Below, piece after piece: positions 17,767-27,900 of a DNA stretch of 64,000 bases. Position 1 is the first letter of the stretch. Each line of letters opens with the position of its first letter. Origin of the DNA: Brachionus rotundiformis. Taxonomy: Eukaryota > Rotifera > Eurotatoria > Ploima > Brachionidae. The notes beneath the pieces are model-generated. The model saw only the letters and a program-made list of their open reading frames with translations. It was not told the origin of the DNA and did no database searches. The DNA lies in NCBI GenBank assembly GCA_016802295.1, contig JAESIW010000210.1, positions 558,001 through 622,000 on the forward strand, read 5' to 3'. Both the position numbers and the translations under genes were made by a program.

Positions 17767-18528
17767 TTAGTTACGGGTTTTATAACCAATTTTCCATAAG
17801 TACCAGCACAATGTAAATAAACATACAGCAAACGCACCTAGGGCTATGGCTTCTATGGTTGGGTTATAGTCCGAAACTCCTGTAAAACCGCTTCTAAAAC
17901 CGTCTATCATAAAAAACACTGGGTTGTACTTTATTATAGCTTGCAAATAAGTAGGCAACTTAGTTATAGAATAAAACGTACCAGATAAAAACACAAACGG
18001 CGTTATAAATAAATTGGTAAAATGGGCTAAATGATCCCACTTAACGCTAAGTATTCCGCCTAAAATACCCATTAAACCCATAATACTGCTAGCAATAATA
18101 AAAAAATATATTACTGCAAAAATATTATGTATGCTAATGTTAACAAATAAACTGCTATAGGCTAGTAGTAAAACCGCTAGTAGTAAGGCTCTGGTAACGG
18201 CGGCTAGCATATAGGCTAAAATTACATAAAAAGGCGTAATTGGTGCCATTATTATATCTAGCAAGTGGCCGTTAATTTTTGCCATAAATATAGAGCTAGA
18301 AGGATTAGCAAAAGCGTTAGAAATTATTGTCATCATAATTAAGCCTGGCACTAAAAACATTAAATAGTCTGGTGTTCTGCCTAATGCGGTGCTAAAAATT
18401 ATTAAAAATAAGCTAGTGCTAATAACTGGCCCTAGTATGGTTTGGCTCCATACTTTGGTAAATCTTTTAACTTCTTTTAAATACAATGTATAAAAAGATA
18501 AATATATGTTATATTTAGTTGTGGTCAT
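17767..18528 (-). CDS. ABC-2 type transporter permease
   Basis: Membrane subunit of an ABC exporter. The 253 residues have a cytoplasmic N-terminus and six hydrophobic segments. The ABC-2 signature region is near GGILSVKWDHLAHFTNLFITPFVF (quoted in parts; about 159-182), followed by LSGTFYSITKLP. This resembles the YadH/NodJ group, which exports drugs or polysaccharides. The ATPase partner is not next to it, so it must be encoded elsewhere. recX starts divergently 23 bp away. Confidence 0.85.
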   Translation of the reverse strand: MTTTKYNIYLSFYTLYLKEVKRFTKVWSQTILGPVISTSLFLIIFSTALGRTPDYLMFLVPGLIMMTIISNAFANPSSSIFMAKINGHLLDIIMAPITPFYVILAYMLAAVTRALLLAVLLLAYSSLFVNISIHNIFAVIYFFIIASSIMGLMGILGGILSVKWDHLAHFTNLFITPFVFLSGTFYSITKLPTYLQAIIKYNPVFFMIDGFRSGFTGVSDYNPTIEAIALGAFAVCLFTLCWYLWKIGYKTRN

Positions 18529-18551
18529 AATTAACTTTTTGTTTTTTACTA

Positions 18552-19088
18552 ATGCTTAATAATAATACTAAAAATATTAATAGTCTAATAAAAAATTTAG
18601 CTTTAAATTATGTTGCTAAATATTTTACCACTAGCTATAAGCTACAAAACTATTTAACAAATAAATTAAAAAAATTAAATTTATATAACGAATCTTGCAA
18701 CGATATAATTAACAACATTATAAACGAATTTGCAGAAAAAAAATATATAGATGATAACCTATACGCAAAATCTAAAACCATTAGCCTAATAAAAAAAGGA
18801 AAATCTAGCACTTATATTAACTTAACTTTAAAGCAAAACAAACTTGCTAGCAATAGTTTATATAATAACAATACTAATAATTTACTGGCCGCTTTATTAT
18901 TTTTAAAAAAACGTAAATTAGGTTGTTTTAGTAGCGTTACCCCTACTGCAGATATTACCATTAAAACCAAGCAAAAATTATACACCGCAGGTTTTAGTAC
19001 TAATATTATTAACCAAGCTTTAGATTTTAATATAAAAGATGCCACCACCACAATAGATAATTTACTACAACAACTAAACAATATATAA
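18552..19088 (+). CDS. recX: RecX family regulator
   Basis: Small helical protein that binds RecA filaments and limits recombinase activity. The 178 residues are made of three-helix repeats. The conserved elements are ALNYVAKYFTTSYKLQNYL (RecX signature 'LxxLxxRxRSxxELxxKL' in derived form), FAEKKYIDDNLYAKSKT (about 54-70) and KKGKSSTYINLTLKQ. recA is not in this window. It starts 23 bp from the divergent ABC permease and is followed after 8 bp by the PAS kinase gene, probably the same transcript. Confidence 0.85.
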   Translation: MLNNNTKNINSLIKNLALNYVAKYFTTSYKLQNYLTNKLKKLNLYNESCNDIINNIINEFAEKKYIDDNLYAKSKTISLIKKGKSSTYINLTLKQNKLASNSLYNNNTNNLLAALLFLKKRKLGCFSSVTPTADITIKTKQKLYTAGFSTNIINQALDFNIKDATTTIDNLLQQLNNI

Positions 19089-19096
19089 TACTACTT

Positions 19097-20452
19097 ATGG
19101 ATAACAGAATAGCTAACTTTATAAATTTTGCATTTGCGGTTTGTAACAACAACGGCAATGTAATTTTGCTTAACCAAGCAGTAAACGATTTATGGCTAAC
19201 TAATTTTAATTTAAATAATTATGCCACCTACTTAACCCTAACCGAAATGCTAGAGGTAATAAGAGAAAACGGCAACTATCCAGAACCCGACGATTTTAGA
19301 GAACACGTAAACAAATTAAACAAGGTTTGTGGTAGTTATTCTAACTATAGCCACATTAACAAGCTAACCTTAGCCAACGGTAGCATTATAGAAGAACACA
19401 TTACCAAACAAAATAATTTATTTTTTATAGCTTGGCACAATGTTTCTACTATTACTAACTTAAATTATGTTATTAATACACAAAAAAATATTTTAAATAA
19501 GTTTATTAACAACAATCCTATTCCTACAATTATTGTTAACAACAATGGTTTGGTAGAAGAATACAATTTTGCATTTAGCCAATACTTTAATATTACTAAA
19601 GACACCCTTAACACTAACCCCCACATTAACACGCTAATATCAACCATTACTGCAGATAATTTATTACAACAACAACTTATTTATGCTATTTTAAATACTA
19701 AAAATTTTAATATTAATATTAATAATACTGCGGTGGCTTATGGTAATTCGTTACAAAATAATTCGGTATTAATAACTTTTACTACCCAACCGCTTAGTGT
19801 AAATACTACACAACTACAAAATACGCTAGCTAATGTTTACAATAATTTAATATTAAGCTTTAACCATATTGTTACCCCAAGTATTACCAACATTAATGCA
19901 TTGGCAAATATGTTATTACAAAGCCAAACTGGCCAACTTAATATTAGGCAACAACAGTACGTAAACAATATTATACAAGCTAGCAACCAAGTTAATAAGC
20001 AACTTGCTTATAAAAATCAGTTAATACAGTTGCCTAACACTAGCAATACTAACCAAGCTATAGATTTTAATATTATAATAGCCAACATTATGCAATGGTT
20101 GCAACCTAAATTATTGCAACATAATGTTAGCATACAAATAAATGTAGAACCTTTAGTTAACAATATTGTTACTAATAGTAATAATATTACTAATTTTTTG
20201 CACTTGTGTTTAGATTACATTGTAAGCCATAACAATAATAGCCAAATTATTTTAAATATAGAGCAACAAAATAATATAACCACTATTACCATAAAAGATA
20301 CCGCCAAAGCGGTGTTGTTTAGCAAGCAAGATATAGAAAATATGTATAACGTGCAACTAATTTTTGCCTTAGCTAAGCAGTTAAAAGGCTCTATTAACTA
20401 TTATTATAAAAACAGAGCCTTTAGGGTAATTACATTTAGCTTAACTGATTAA
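19097..20452 (+). CDS. PAS-domain histidine kinase-like protein, DivL-like, degenerate ATPase domain
   Basis: 451 residues, soluble, no membrane helix. Two PAS-like domains are seen. The first (about 5-117) ends with the alphaproteobacterial pattern of PEPDDFREHV and TLANGSIIEEH, then IAWHNVSTIT. The second is at about 130-235. A dimerisation segment with His257 (FNHIVTPS) replaces the usual H-E/D-L-R-T-P box. The C-terminal ATPase-like region (about 340-451) lacks clear N, G1 and G2 boxes; IKDTAK stands where the DxGxG loop should be. This is the layout of the DivL-type pseudokinases found next to the tsaE/addAB/trxA cluster in Alphaproteobacteria. Kinase activity looks doubtful. It overlaps convergent trxA by 17 bp. 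Confidence 0.7.
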   Translation: MDNRIANFINFAFAVCNNNGNVILLNQAVNDLWLTNFNLNNYATYLTLTEMLEVIRENGNYPEPDDFREHVNKLNKVCGSYSNYSHINKLTLANGSIIEEHITKQNNLFFIAWHNVSTITNLNYVINTQKNILNKFINNNPIPTIIVNNNGLVEEYNFAFSQYFNITKDTLNTNPHINTLISTITADNLLQQQLIYAILNTKNFNININNTAVAYGNSLQNNSVLITFTTQPLSVNTTQLQNTLANVYNNLILSFNHIVTPSITNINALANMLLQSQTGQLNIRQQQYVNNIIQASNQVNKQLAYKNQLIQLPNTSNTNQAIDFNIIIANIMQWLQPKLLQHNVSIQINVEPLVNNIVTNSNNITNFLHLCLDYIVSHNNNSQIILNIEQQNNITTITIKDTAKAVLFSKQDIENMYNVQLIFALAKQLKGSINYYYKNRAFRVITFSLTD

Positions 20453-20759
20453 TTTTAGTAATAAATTCTGCTTTAGGTTGCACGCCAATAATGTTATCTA
20501 CATTATTACCGTTTTTAAAAAAGAAAACCGCAGGAATAGACCTTACACCAAACTGGCTAGCATATTGTTGGTTTTCATCTACATTAACTTTTATTACTTC
20601 AATTTTATCTGCCATTTCTTTACTTAGTTCTTCTAAAATAGGAGCCAAAAAATTACAAGGCCCGCACCACGGTGCCCAAAAATCTACTAGCACTAGTTTA
20701 TTGTTAGAAGCCTGTATAACCTGAGCATTAAACTCGTTATCTGTAATATTTTTTACCAT
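20436..20759 (-). CDS. trxA: Thioredoxin
   Basis: Cytoplasmic disulfide reductase. The 107 residues are the standard length. The active site WCGPC is at Trp31-Cys35 and the cis-Pro is in GVRSIPAVFFF (about 71-81). An extended -10 promoter lies at 20837-20847 and TTTTCTCC/GGAGAAAA just before the start gives a strong ribosome site. It is next to addA as in many Alphaproteobacteria. The 3' end overlaps the convergent PAS kinase gene by 17 bp. Confidence 0.97.
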   Translation of the reverse strand: MVKNITDNEFNAQVIQASNNKLVLVDFWAPWCGPCNFLAPILEELSKEMADKIEVIKVNVDENQQYASQFGVRSIPAVFFFKNGNNVDNIIGVQPKAEFITKINQLS

Positions 20760-20836
20760 TTTTTCTCCTTAGGGTTAAAACTTATTAATAACATTTAGGT
20801 AAAAACCTAAACTTATATAGCAAAATTTATGTAAAC

Positions 20837-20847
20837 ATTATAGCATA
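20837..20847 (-). promoter_or_regulatory. Extended -10 promoter of trxA
   Basis: On the minus strand TATGCTATAAT, identical to the elements before pgk and gpmI. It lies about 78 bp before the trxA start and just after the addA end, so trxA can be expressed apart from addAB. Confidence 0.55.
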
Positions 20848-20877
20848 ATATTGTGTACAAATCAATAAAAATACAAT

Positions 20878-23800
20878 TTATAGTTTTATTACGGTGGCGT
20901 CTATACTAAAAATTAAATACGCTAACACTGTATGTTGCGGGTACAACTGTGCCACCAACTGCTTGTATATTTGTATTTGCTTAACATAGTTAGAATAATA
21001 CATTGTGCTTTGTTTGGCAAATTTATAATCTAAAATTATAACGGTATTGTTGCTAATTAGCAGTTTATCTATACGTGCAGATACATCTTTAGGCTGGCCT
21101 TTAATATTAATTTGCCCCATAATGCTGGCTTCGTTTATACATTTAAAATCTGGGTTGTTAAGTGCTTGCAAACTAGTATGTTGTAAAATATTAACCACAC
21201 TGTTAAGCAAATTTGTGTAAATATTGCTTGGTAAGTTTACACTTTTTAGGGCTTGTTGGGCGTAGTTAATTTTTTGATTTATACTGTTAAAATTATCGGT
21301 ATGGTCTAATATTTGGTGCAATAGCAAACCTTGTTGTATAGGGCTAAATTGTTGGTTAAAATTGGCGTTATTGTTGCTAAAACTATAATTAAGATTATAA
21401 TTTACGCTATTTATATAATTGCTAACACTACCAAAAATATTGTTAGGTAAATTTTGTGCAACACTAACCCCTACTGGCTTAGTAAAAGCCCAAGTATGTT
21501 CTGTGGGGCTTGGTGTAACTGTGCTAGTGTTGTTATTTACAATAGGTTTGTTACTACTTAAAATATAATTATTATGATTACAATTATTAAAAGCTTGTTT
21601 AATATATGGGGTAAACATACTAGCAGAATTTACGTTTTCTAGTTTTTCTAGCTGTTTTTCGGCAGAACTAGCTTTTTGTGCAATAATTGGTAAAACATAT
21701 AAATGGCTTTTGGCTCTGGTTATGGCAACATACAATAACCGCATTTTTTCGTGTAGTTGTTTTTCTGTATAGTCTTTTTGTGCTTTAGTTATAGCGTTAG
21801 AATTTTGCTTACTACCTAAGCTAAACAACCACATTGGATTATTATTTAGTGTATTGGTAAATACATAATTAGTATTAGATTTGCTACTGTAAGTATCGGC
21901 TAAAATTACCGCACTAAACTGCATACCTTTACTGCCGTGTATGGTTAGCAAGTTAATGTAGTTAGATGTGCTGTTGTCTGACTTTAATTGCTTACTGTAG
22001 TTTAATAAATATTGTAAAAAATATTGTAAGCTAGAAACATTTTTGCCTTCAAATTCTAGGGCTAAATCTAGCAGATATTCGGCTACTTCTTCGGTTTGGC
22101 TGTAGGTATTTTGGTTTTGTGTAGTTTTAGATAACCTACTGCTAAAATTAGCAATATATTTTTGGTTGTATAGTATATTAAATAAAAAACTATAAACCGA
22201 TACCTGCTTAGATAACTGCATAAAATTACTTAAAGTATTATAAACACTAGCATAATTTACATTATTTTGTAAGTTTTGCAATAAGGTTGCGGTTGCGGTG
22301 GGTTTTAAATTTATAATATCGTTATCGGTTAAATTAAAAATGGGGCTTTTTAACAAACAGGCTAAATTAAAGTTATCTTGCGGTTGCAACACAAATTGTA
22401 TTAAAGCAATAATATCTTTAATAAAAATTTCGTTATCGGGTTCTAAGCGGTCTAACGCAATAGGAATATTATGCAATTTAGAAAGCAACAATAGTTGTTC
22501 TAACAAATAATTATTTTTACGCTTAACAAACAATACAGCAATATCTTTGTAATTAAAACCGCAACTGTGGTGTAAATATTTAATTTTATTTATAATTTGC
22601 AACGCCGCCGTATACCATACCGTACCGCTAGAAACTTGGTTACTACAAACCACTGCAGGCATTAGCTCTACGTGGTCTGCAGTATCTATTTGTGTGGTGT
22701 GGTTAAAGTTTTCTTGGGCGTAGTAATTAACTTGTTGGCTAAAAACTTGCTTACATACTTGGTTAACTAAATTAATTACACTACCGCTAGACCTAAAAGA
22801 CTGATTACTACTTAAAGCCACAAAAGGTTTATTTGCTTGTGTAAATTTACCGTGTAAATAATCTTTTTGCTGGGCAAACTTATCTGGGTCGGCTCCTTGA
22901 AACGAAAAAATAGATTGCTTAATATCACCAACCACAAAAATAGTTTTTTGGTTATCGTCTGCAGTAAAGCCTTGAATTAAATTGTTAATAATTTCCCATT
23001 GTAGCGGGTTGGTGTCTTGGGCTTCGTCTATTAGTAGGTGGTCTATAAAGTTATCTAACTTATACATAACCCAAGATGCATGGGTACTTAATAGATTTTT
23101 AGTGCATATTAGCAGGTCTTCGTACGTTAAAGCGTTATGCTGTTGTTTAAGGTTGGTATACTGAGCGTAAATTTCTAAAATTAATTGGTTAAATATTATA
23201 TTTAAATTGGCACAAGTTAAATTTTTTACTTGGTTGTTGTAAAACGTTATTTCTTCTAAAAACTGCATTATGCAGGTGTAATCTGTAGTGTTGGTTTTTT
23301 GAATTTTTTCTATAGCAGACCTAACCGTACTTAAATTACTAGTATAAATTAAAGCTAAAACACAGTTAACATAAGCGTTGTAGTCATCTTTATTTATATT
23401 GCTTTGGTTATTAAGCATTGCTTGTATTTGTGCGGTTTGGTTTAGCACTTGCTGTAGTTTAGCTGGGGTATCTGCTTTTTTTTGCGTAACATTTATATTA
23501 TGCTTAATAAGTAAGTTAATAATGTTTTGTATATTGTTAACTATATAGGTTAAGGCTTTAATTTGTAAATTAGCTAAGTTATAGTTGCCTTGTTGCACTT
23601 GATGTTGTTGTAAAATATTGTTATTAAAATTGCTTAGGGCTTGCTGTGGATTACTATTATTATAAATATAATTATAAATTTGTTGCAAATAGTATGTGTT
23701 GCCTAAGGCCTGATTTATTGCACTGGTAAATGTGTGCTTGCTGGTATAAATTAAATCTGCAATTTGGCCATAAGTATAGCTATAATTTTGCGCATTAAAA

Positions 23801-24300
23801 CTTATGTAATTACTTAATGTATTGTTAATTGCTTGTTGTTTTAGTTCTTCGTCGGTGTCTTCGTCTATTACATTAAAGCTACTGCTTATGTTAGCTTCTA
23901 TAGGAAAACGCCCCAAAAGTTCTTGGCAAAACGAATGAATAGTTTGAATTTTAATTTCGTGCCCATTTTGTAGCACTTTGTTAAATAAACTTTTAGCCAA
24001 TATAACGGTATTGTTGGTTGGATGTTGGCCAGTTAAATTAGTAAGTTCTTGTATTAAACTGCTAGTGGGCATAACGCTATATTGCGATAACTGATGCAAA
24101 GTGCGTTCTATCATCTCTTTTGCCCCTACTTTGGTATAGGTAATACAAAGTATTTTATTAATACTAACATTATTAAGCAACAACCTAATAATACGGTTAA
24201 CTAATAGTGTGGTTTTGCCTGTACCCGCAGATGCACTAACCCAAACCGATTGATTAGGATTGGTTGCCGAATGTTTATTAGAATTACTATTATTAACCAT
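20878..24300 (-). CDS. addA: Double-strand break repair helicase-nuclease AddA
   Basis: Helicase-nuclease subunit of AddAB, which resects double-strand ends for RecA loading. The 1140 residues have the UvrD-like helicase domains: Walker A ASAGTGKTTLL (22-32), Walker B IDEAQDTNP (about 416-424), VGDIKQSIFSFQGA (motif III) and LLYVAITRAKSHLYVLP (motif VI, about 855). The C-terminal nuclease domain has the metal and catalytic motif ILDYKFAKQ (about 1096). It is the alphaproteobacterial AddA type. It follows addB on the same strand with an 8-bp overlap, so translation is coupled. Protein is unusually rich in Asn and Gln. Confidence 0.95.
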   Translation of the reverse strand: MVNNSNSNKHSATNPNQSVWVSASAGTGKTTLLVNRIIRLLLNNVSINKILCITYTKVGAKEMIERTLHQLSQYSVMPTSSLIQELTNLTGQHPTNNTVILAKSLFNKVLQNGHEIKIQTIHSFCQELLGRFPIEANISSSFNVIDEDTDEELKQQAINNTLSNYISFNAQNYSYTYGQIADLIYTSKHTFTSAINQALGNTYYLQQIYNYIYNNSNPQQALSNFNNNILQQHQVQQGNYNLANLQIKALTYIVNNIQNIINLLIKHNINVTQKKADTPAKLQQVLNQTAQIQAMLNNQSNINKDDYNAYVNCVLALIYTSNLSTVRSAIEKIQKTNTTDYTCIMQFLEEITFYNNQVKNLTCANLNIIFNQLILEIYAQYTNLKQQHNALTYEDLLICTKNLLSTHASWVMYKLDNFIDHLLIDEAQDTNPLQWEIINNLIQGFTADDNQKTIFVVGDIKQSIFSFQGADPDKFAQQKDYLHGKFTQANKPFVALSSNQSFRSSGSVINLVNQVCKQVFSQQVNYYAQENFNHTTQIDTADHVELMPAVVCSNQVSSGTVWYTAALQIINKIKYLHHSCGFNYKDIAVLFVKRKNNYLLEQLLLLSKLHNIPIALDRLEPDNEIFIKDIIALIQFVLQPQDNFNLACLLKSPIFNLTDNDIINLKPTATATLLQNLQNNVNYASVYNTLSNFMQLSKQVSVYSFLFNILYNQKYIANFSSRLSKTTQNQNTYSQTEEVAEYLLDLALEFEGKNVSSLQYFLQYLLNYSKQLKSDNSTSNYINLLTIHGSKGMQFSAVILADTYSSKSNTNYVFTNTLNNNPMWLFSLGSKQNSNAITKAQKDYTEKQLHEKMRLLYVAITRAKSHLYVLPIIAQKASSAEKQLEKLENVNSASMFTPYIKQAFNNCNHNNYILSSNKPIVNNNTSTVTPSPTEHTWAFTKPVGVSVAQNLPNNIFGSVSNYINSVNYNLNYSFSNNNANFNQQFSPIQQGLLLHQILDHTDNFNSINQKINYAQQALKSVNLPSNIYTNLLNSVVNILQHTSLQALNNPDFKCINEASIMGQINIKGQPKDVSARIDKLLISNNTVIILDYKFAKQSTMYYSNYVKQIQIYKQLVAQLYPQHTVLAYLIFSIDATVIKL

Positions 24301-27300
24301 TACTGCCCTCTTCTAATTCTTCATCATCTATTATACTGCTATTGGCTGCTAATTCTAGGTCTGCTTCTTTGTACCATTCTAGGTAGCGGTTAAAATAGCG
24401 GTGGTCTTGGTCTATATCTTTACTATTAACGTTGTAAACAAACGTAGCTTGGCTAGAATTATAAAAAGGGGCTAAAATATCTTGTATAACATTATTAAAG
24501 TTTTTTATATAATCTATACAATTAACCGTGGTGTTACTGGCTTTTGCTATATAATCATTAAACGATTTTTGTTGGCTTTTAGCACTGTTTTTTGGCAAAA
24601 ACCAATAAAAAGCTTGTATTTGTGCAATGTTGTTGGCTGTTATTTGCGGTATGTTGTTGTTAATAGCCAACCAACCGGTTAAAGGCAACTGCAAAAACCA
24701 ATCTTTATATTTAGCGGTATTAGATGTTTTGTAATCTATAATTGTAAGTGTTTGATCTTTTTGGTCTATTCTATCAAACTTAGCGGTTATGGTAATGTTA
24801 TAATTGCCTACGGTTATTACGCTTTTGCCTTGTTTTTCGGTATAAGTGGTGGCGTTTTTGTTTTTATGCTCGTTATATACAGTATTTAAGTGCACAGTAA
24901 TTACGTGCCAACTAAATAAAACAAACAAGCTATTGCTTAGTAAATGTTTAAAATGATTATAAGCAATTTTATTAATATTTGCACTATAATTGGGGTTTAA
25001 GCTGGTTATTGTTTGCAAAGCATTATGCATTATGGTGCCAAAGTCTTTAGCATCTTGCTGGTTTAGCACTATGGGGCTAAGCGGTTTTAAGTTTAATACA
25101 TTTTTTACAAAAAAACTGTATTGGTTGTTTTGTAAAAGTTCTAAATTAGTGGCAGATATTGTTAGTGGCAAAAATTTACTACTAACCGTAGTTTGCTTAT
25201 AATTATAAGTAGTTAGGCTTGCCACATTAAACTTATTTAACTGCCCGCCAACATTAATTAAATAATTGTATTTATGCAATAGGTTGTTGGGCAAATTATA
25301 TGCAGAATGATAATAGTTATAAATATTATTAATTTGCATTAGCCATTTGCTTTCAAAAGTGGCTTCGCCCGCATTGGTTTTGTTGCTGTAGGTTAAAATT
25401 ACTTGCTTATTTGCCAACACTTGGCAAAACATATAATTTTGTAATGCTATAGAATAATTTGCATCTACAAAGCCTAATTGCTTTAACATAAAATTGCTAA
25501 CCCAAGGGTTAATTGTACTTAAGCTTGGGGTGTTGTTGGTTAACCCGCACATTATTACTATACTATGATTAACCAAATTAGCTTGCATTTTACCATACAA
25601 ATATAAATTATTATTACCATGCACTGTATAAACAGAAGTAGAAGACAAAAAATTGTGCAAAATTTGATTATAATCTTGCAAGTTACTAACATTATTGCCT
25701 AGCAAATTAAAATTATTGCTGTTTTGTAGTAGATTGTTTAGCATATTGTATAGTTCTTTACCGGCGTTACCTAGCCATAGGTGGCTGGTTTCTTCTGCAT
25801 TAGTTATACACAGATTTTGTGCAATTTGTATGGTTAGTTGCAGTAAAGTATTAAAGCTATAATTACTGTTGTTGTTAATATACGCAAAGCCGTTGGCAAA
25901 AAAATCTTGTAAATTAGAGCAAAGCTTGCTAGCTAAATTTGCTGTATGTTGATGCTGGCTATTGCTACTGTTGTAACTGGTACATTTAGCTATGTAATGT
26001 TGTATGTTTGTATTGGGGTTAGATTCTCTAACAATATTTTTGTCTATAAACTCTACAGTTTGGTTAAAATCGCTTAAATTTAAATTAAATAATTGATAAT
26101 TAAAATGATTATGCTTTAACAATGCTAATAAGTCTATTGCATTTAAATTACTGCACAGAGCGTTTAGCACTAGCAAAAAAAATTCGGTTTGTGGCTGCTT
26201 TATTAAGCTTTCGCCTAGGCGGTCTAGTAGTTCTAAATTATAACGGCTTAATTCGTGCTTAATTTTATTAATTAGGGTAAAGTCGTTGGCTAATATTGCT
26301 ATAGATTTACTACTATCTTGTATGTATTTACGCACTAATAATGCTACAGTTTTGGCTTCTTGGGTGGTGTTGGCGTGCTTTACAATGCTAATATTATTAA
26401 AAATATTTTGCACTGCAGTTTGGCTGTAGCTGGTGTTAATTTCGTCTTCCCATAAATCGTTAATTAATAAATTGTTACATAAATTATGGTTTGTTATATC
26501 GTTAGCTTTAATATTGCTGTTTAACAAAGTGTGTTGCAAAGGTGCCTGCGGATGCAAATAATTAATAGCCTGATTTGCTTGCAAACATTTACTATATAGC
26601 GTTGTATTTAGGCCATAAGTTATAATTTTGCCATTGGGTAAATTATTTATAGTATTAATAATATTAAATACATTTTTATGGGTGCTAATAATGTTAAGGG
26701 CAATTATATAATTATTATTAGCAGGTTTGGCTATTAAACTATTAAATATTTGGTATAGTTGATTTTGCTTAAAGCTTTCGTCTACTAAATTGTTTTCTTG
26801 CAAAATATGTGGCCATTGCGTGGTGGCAATTTCTAAAAAATTTAGATTTTCTAGCCAGTGTGTGGCTAGGTTATCTTGCAAAGTATCTTTAATATTATGT
26901 AAGTTTTGTAAATTAATGTTTTGTAAATTGGCTTCGTCTATTAGTTTGCCTAATTCTGTCGCCATTTGCAAATTAACACTTAGCGGATAATTACTATTTT
27001 TTTTAGCAATTAACTGGCTTAGCATAAAACTACGCTTAACTTTATTAATAGTATTAGCATTAATTGCATTGCTATGTTGGTTGTATAGGGTGTTATCTTT
27101 TAAAGCATTATAGCTAACATAACTGTGTAAGTTGTTAAGTGTAACAATATTAGGCATTAGCATAGCTTGGGTATTGCTTTGTTGCAACAAAGCGGTTTGC
27201 AATGGTTTAGATAAATTAATATTATTAACTAAAATAGTGTAATCTGCTAATAAAATATTGTTTTGTTGGCTATGTTGCATTAACCATTGGGCAAAAGTAC

Positions 27301-27343
27301 TTAAAAAATTATTAGTAAAGTTAATATTTATAACGTTTTGCAT
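24293..27343 (-). CDS. addB: Double-strand break repair protein AddB
   Basis: Partner of AddA; the family combines an inactive helicase-like scaffold with a second nuclease domain. The 1016 residues show no Walker A motif. A UvrD-like fold region runs through the middle. A C-terminal PD-(D/E)xK nuclease site is visible at KFDRIDQ and IIDYKTSN (about 865-885). No four-Cys iron-sulfur pattern like that of Bacillus AddB is seen, in keeping with the alphaproteobacterial form. It starts 22 bp after tsaE and overlaps addA, giving tsaE-addB-addA as one operon. Confidence 0.93.
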   Translation of the reverse strand: MQNVININFTNNFLSTFAQWLMQHSQQNNILLADYTILVNNINLSKPLQTALLQQSNTQAMLMPNIVTLNNLHSYVSYNALKDNTLYNQHSNAINANTINKVKRSFMLSQLIAKKNSNYPLSVNLQMATELGKLIDEANLQNINLQNLHNIKDTLQDNLATHWLENLNFLEIATTQWPHILQENNLVDESFKQNQLYQIFNSLIAKPANNNYIIALNIISTHKNVFNIINTINNLPNGKIITYGLNTTLYSKCLQANQAINYLHPQAPLQHTLLNSNIKANDITNHNLCNNLLINDLWEDEINTSYSQTAVQNIFNNISIVKHANTTQEAKTVALLVRKYIQDSSKSIAILANDFTLINKIKHELSRYNLELLDRLGESLIKQPQTEFFLLVLNALCSNLNAIDLLALLKHNHFNYQLFNLNLSDFNQTVEFIDKNIVRESNPNTNIQHYIAKCTSYNSSNSQHQHTANLASKLCSNLQDFFANGFAYINNNSNYSFNTLLQLTIQIAQNLCITNAEETSHLWLGNAGKELYNMLNNLLQNSNNFNLLGNNVSNLQDYNQILHNFLSSTSVYTVHGNNNLYLYGKMQANLVNHSIVIMCGLTNNTPSLSTINPWVSNFMLKQLGFVDANYSIALQNYMFCQVLANKQVILTYSNKTNAGEATFESKWLMQINNIYNYYHSAYNLPNNLLHKYNYLINVGGQLNKFNVASLTTYNYKQTTVSSKFLPLTISATNLELLQNNQYSFFVKNVLNLKPLSPIVLNQQDAKDFGTIMHNALQTITSLNPNYSANINKIAYNHFKHLLSNSLFVLFSWHVITVHLNTVYNEHKNKNATTYTEKQGKSVITVGNYNITITAKFDRIDQKDQTLTIIDYKTSNTAKYKDWFLQLPLTGWLAINNNIPQITANNIAQIQAFYWFLPKNSAKSQQKSFNDYIAKASNTTVNCIDYIKNFNNVIQDILAPFYNSSQATFVYNVNSKDIDQDHRYFNRYLEWYKEADLELAANSSIIDDEELEEGSNG

Positions 27344-27365
27344 ATTTTTTTAATGCCCTTTTTAG

Positions 27366-27836
27366 TTAAAGTTGTAGGTTAATGTTGCCGGCTGTAATGT
27401 TAAAAGTACGCAAATTACCATTGCCTACAGTAATATTAATATCTAAATATTTAGCAAAGGTAGTTTGCTGGTTAAGTTTGCTTGCCCATTCTATTAAGCA
27501 AACGTTTTGTAGCATTTCGGCAAAACCAATTTCGGTTAGTTCATCTGCGTGGTTAATGCGGTATAAATCTAAATGAAACAAAGTTAAATTATTGTAATTA
27601 TAACAATTAGCTATAGTATAAGTTGGGCTATTAACCACTATATGATTTTTTTTATTAAACAAAAAATAATTAACAAAAAACTTACTAAAAGCGGTTTTAC
27701 CTGCCCCTAACCCCCCATTAATAAGCAATACACAAGGCTTGTTGGTGGTTGTAAAATCTTTAAGTACTAGTGTAGCTAATTTTTTAGCTAAAGCACTGGT
27801 ATTAGCAAGGCTGTTGCTGTTATATACTATAACCAT
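27366..27836 (-). CDS. tsaE: tRNA threonylcarbamoyladenosine biosynthesis protein TsaE
   Basis: ATPase of the TsaBDE complex that makes t6A37 in tRNAs. The 156 residues have a Walker A NGGLGAGKTAFSK (about 45-57), the switch-like SPTYTIAN (about 87-94), FHLDLYRI and the conserved IEWASKL (about 122-128). It is the first gene of the tsaE-addB-addA operon. Its product supplies the substrate for MtaB, encoded at 1811-3085. Confidence 0.95.
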   Translation of the reverse strand: MVIVYNSNSLANTSALAKKLATLVLKDFTTTNKPCVLLINGGLGAGKTAFSKFFVNYFLFNKKNHIVVNSPTYTIANCYNYNNLTLFHLDLYRINHADELTEIGFAEMLQNVCLIEWASKLNQQTTFAKYLDINITVGNGNLRTFNITAGNINLQL

Positions 27837-27900
27837 TATTTATATATAATATTACTTAAAATGTATTATAATATAGTATACAATATGTAATATTATTTAT

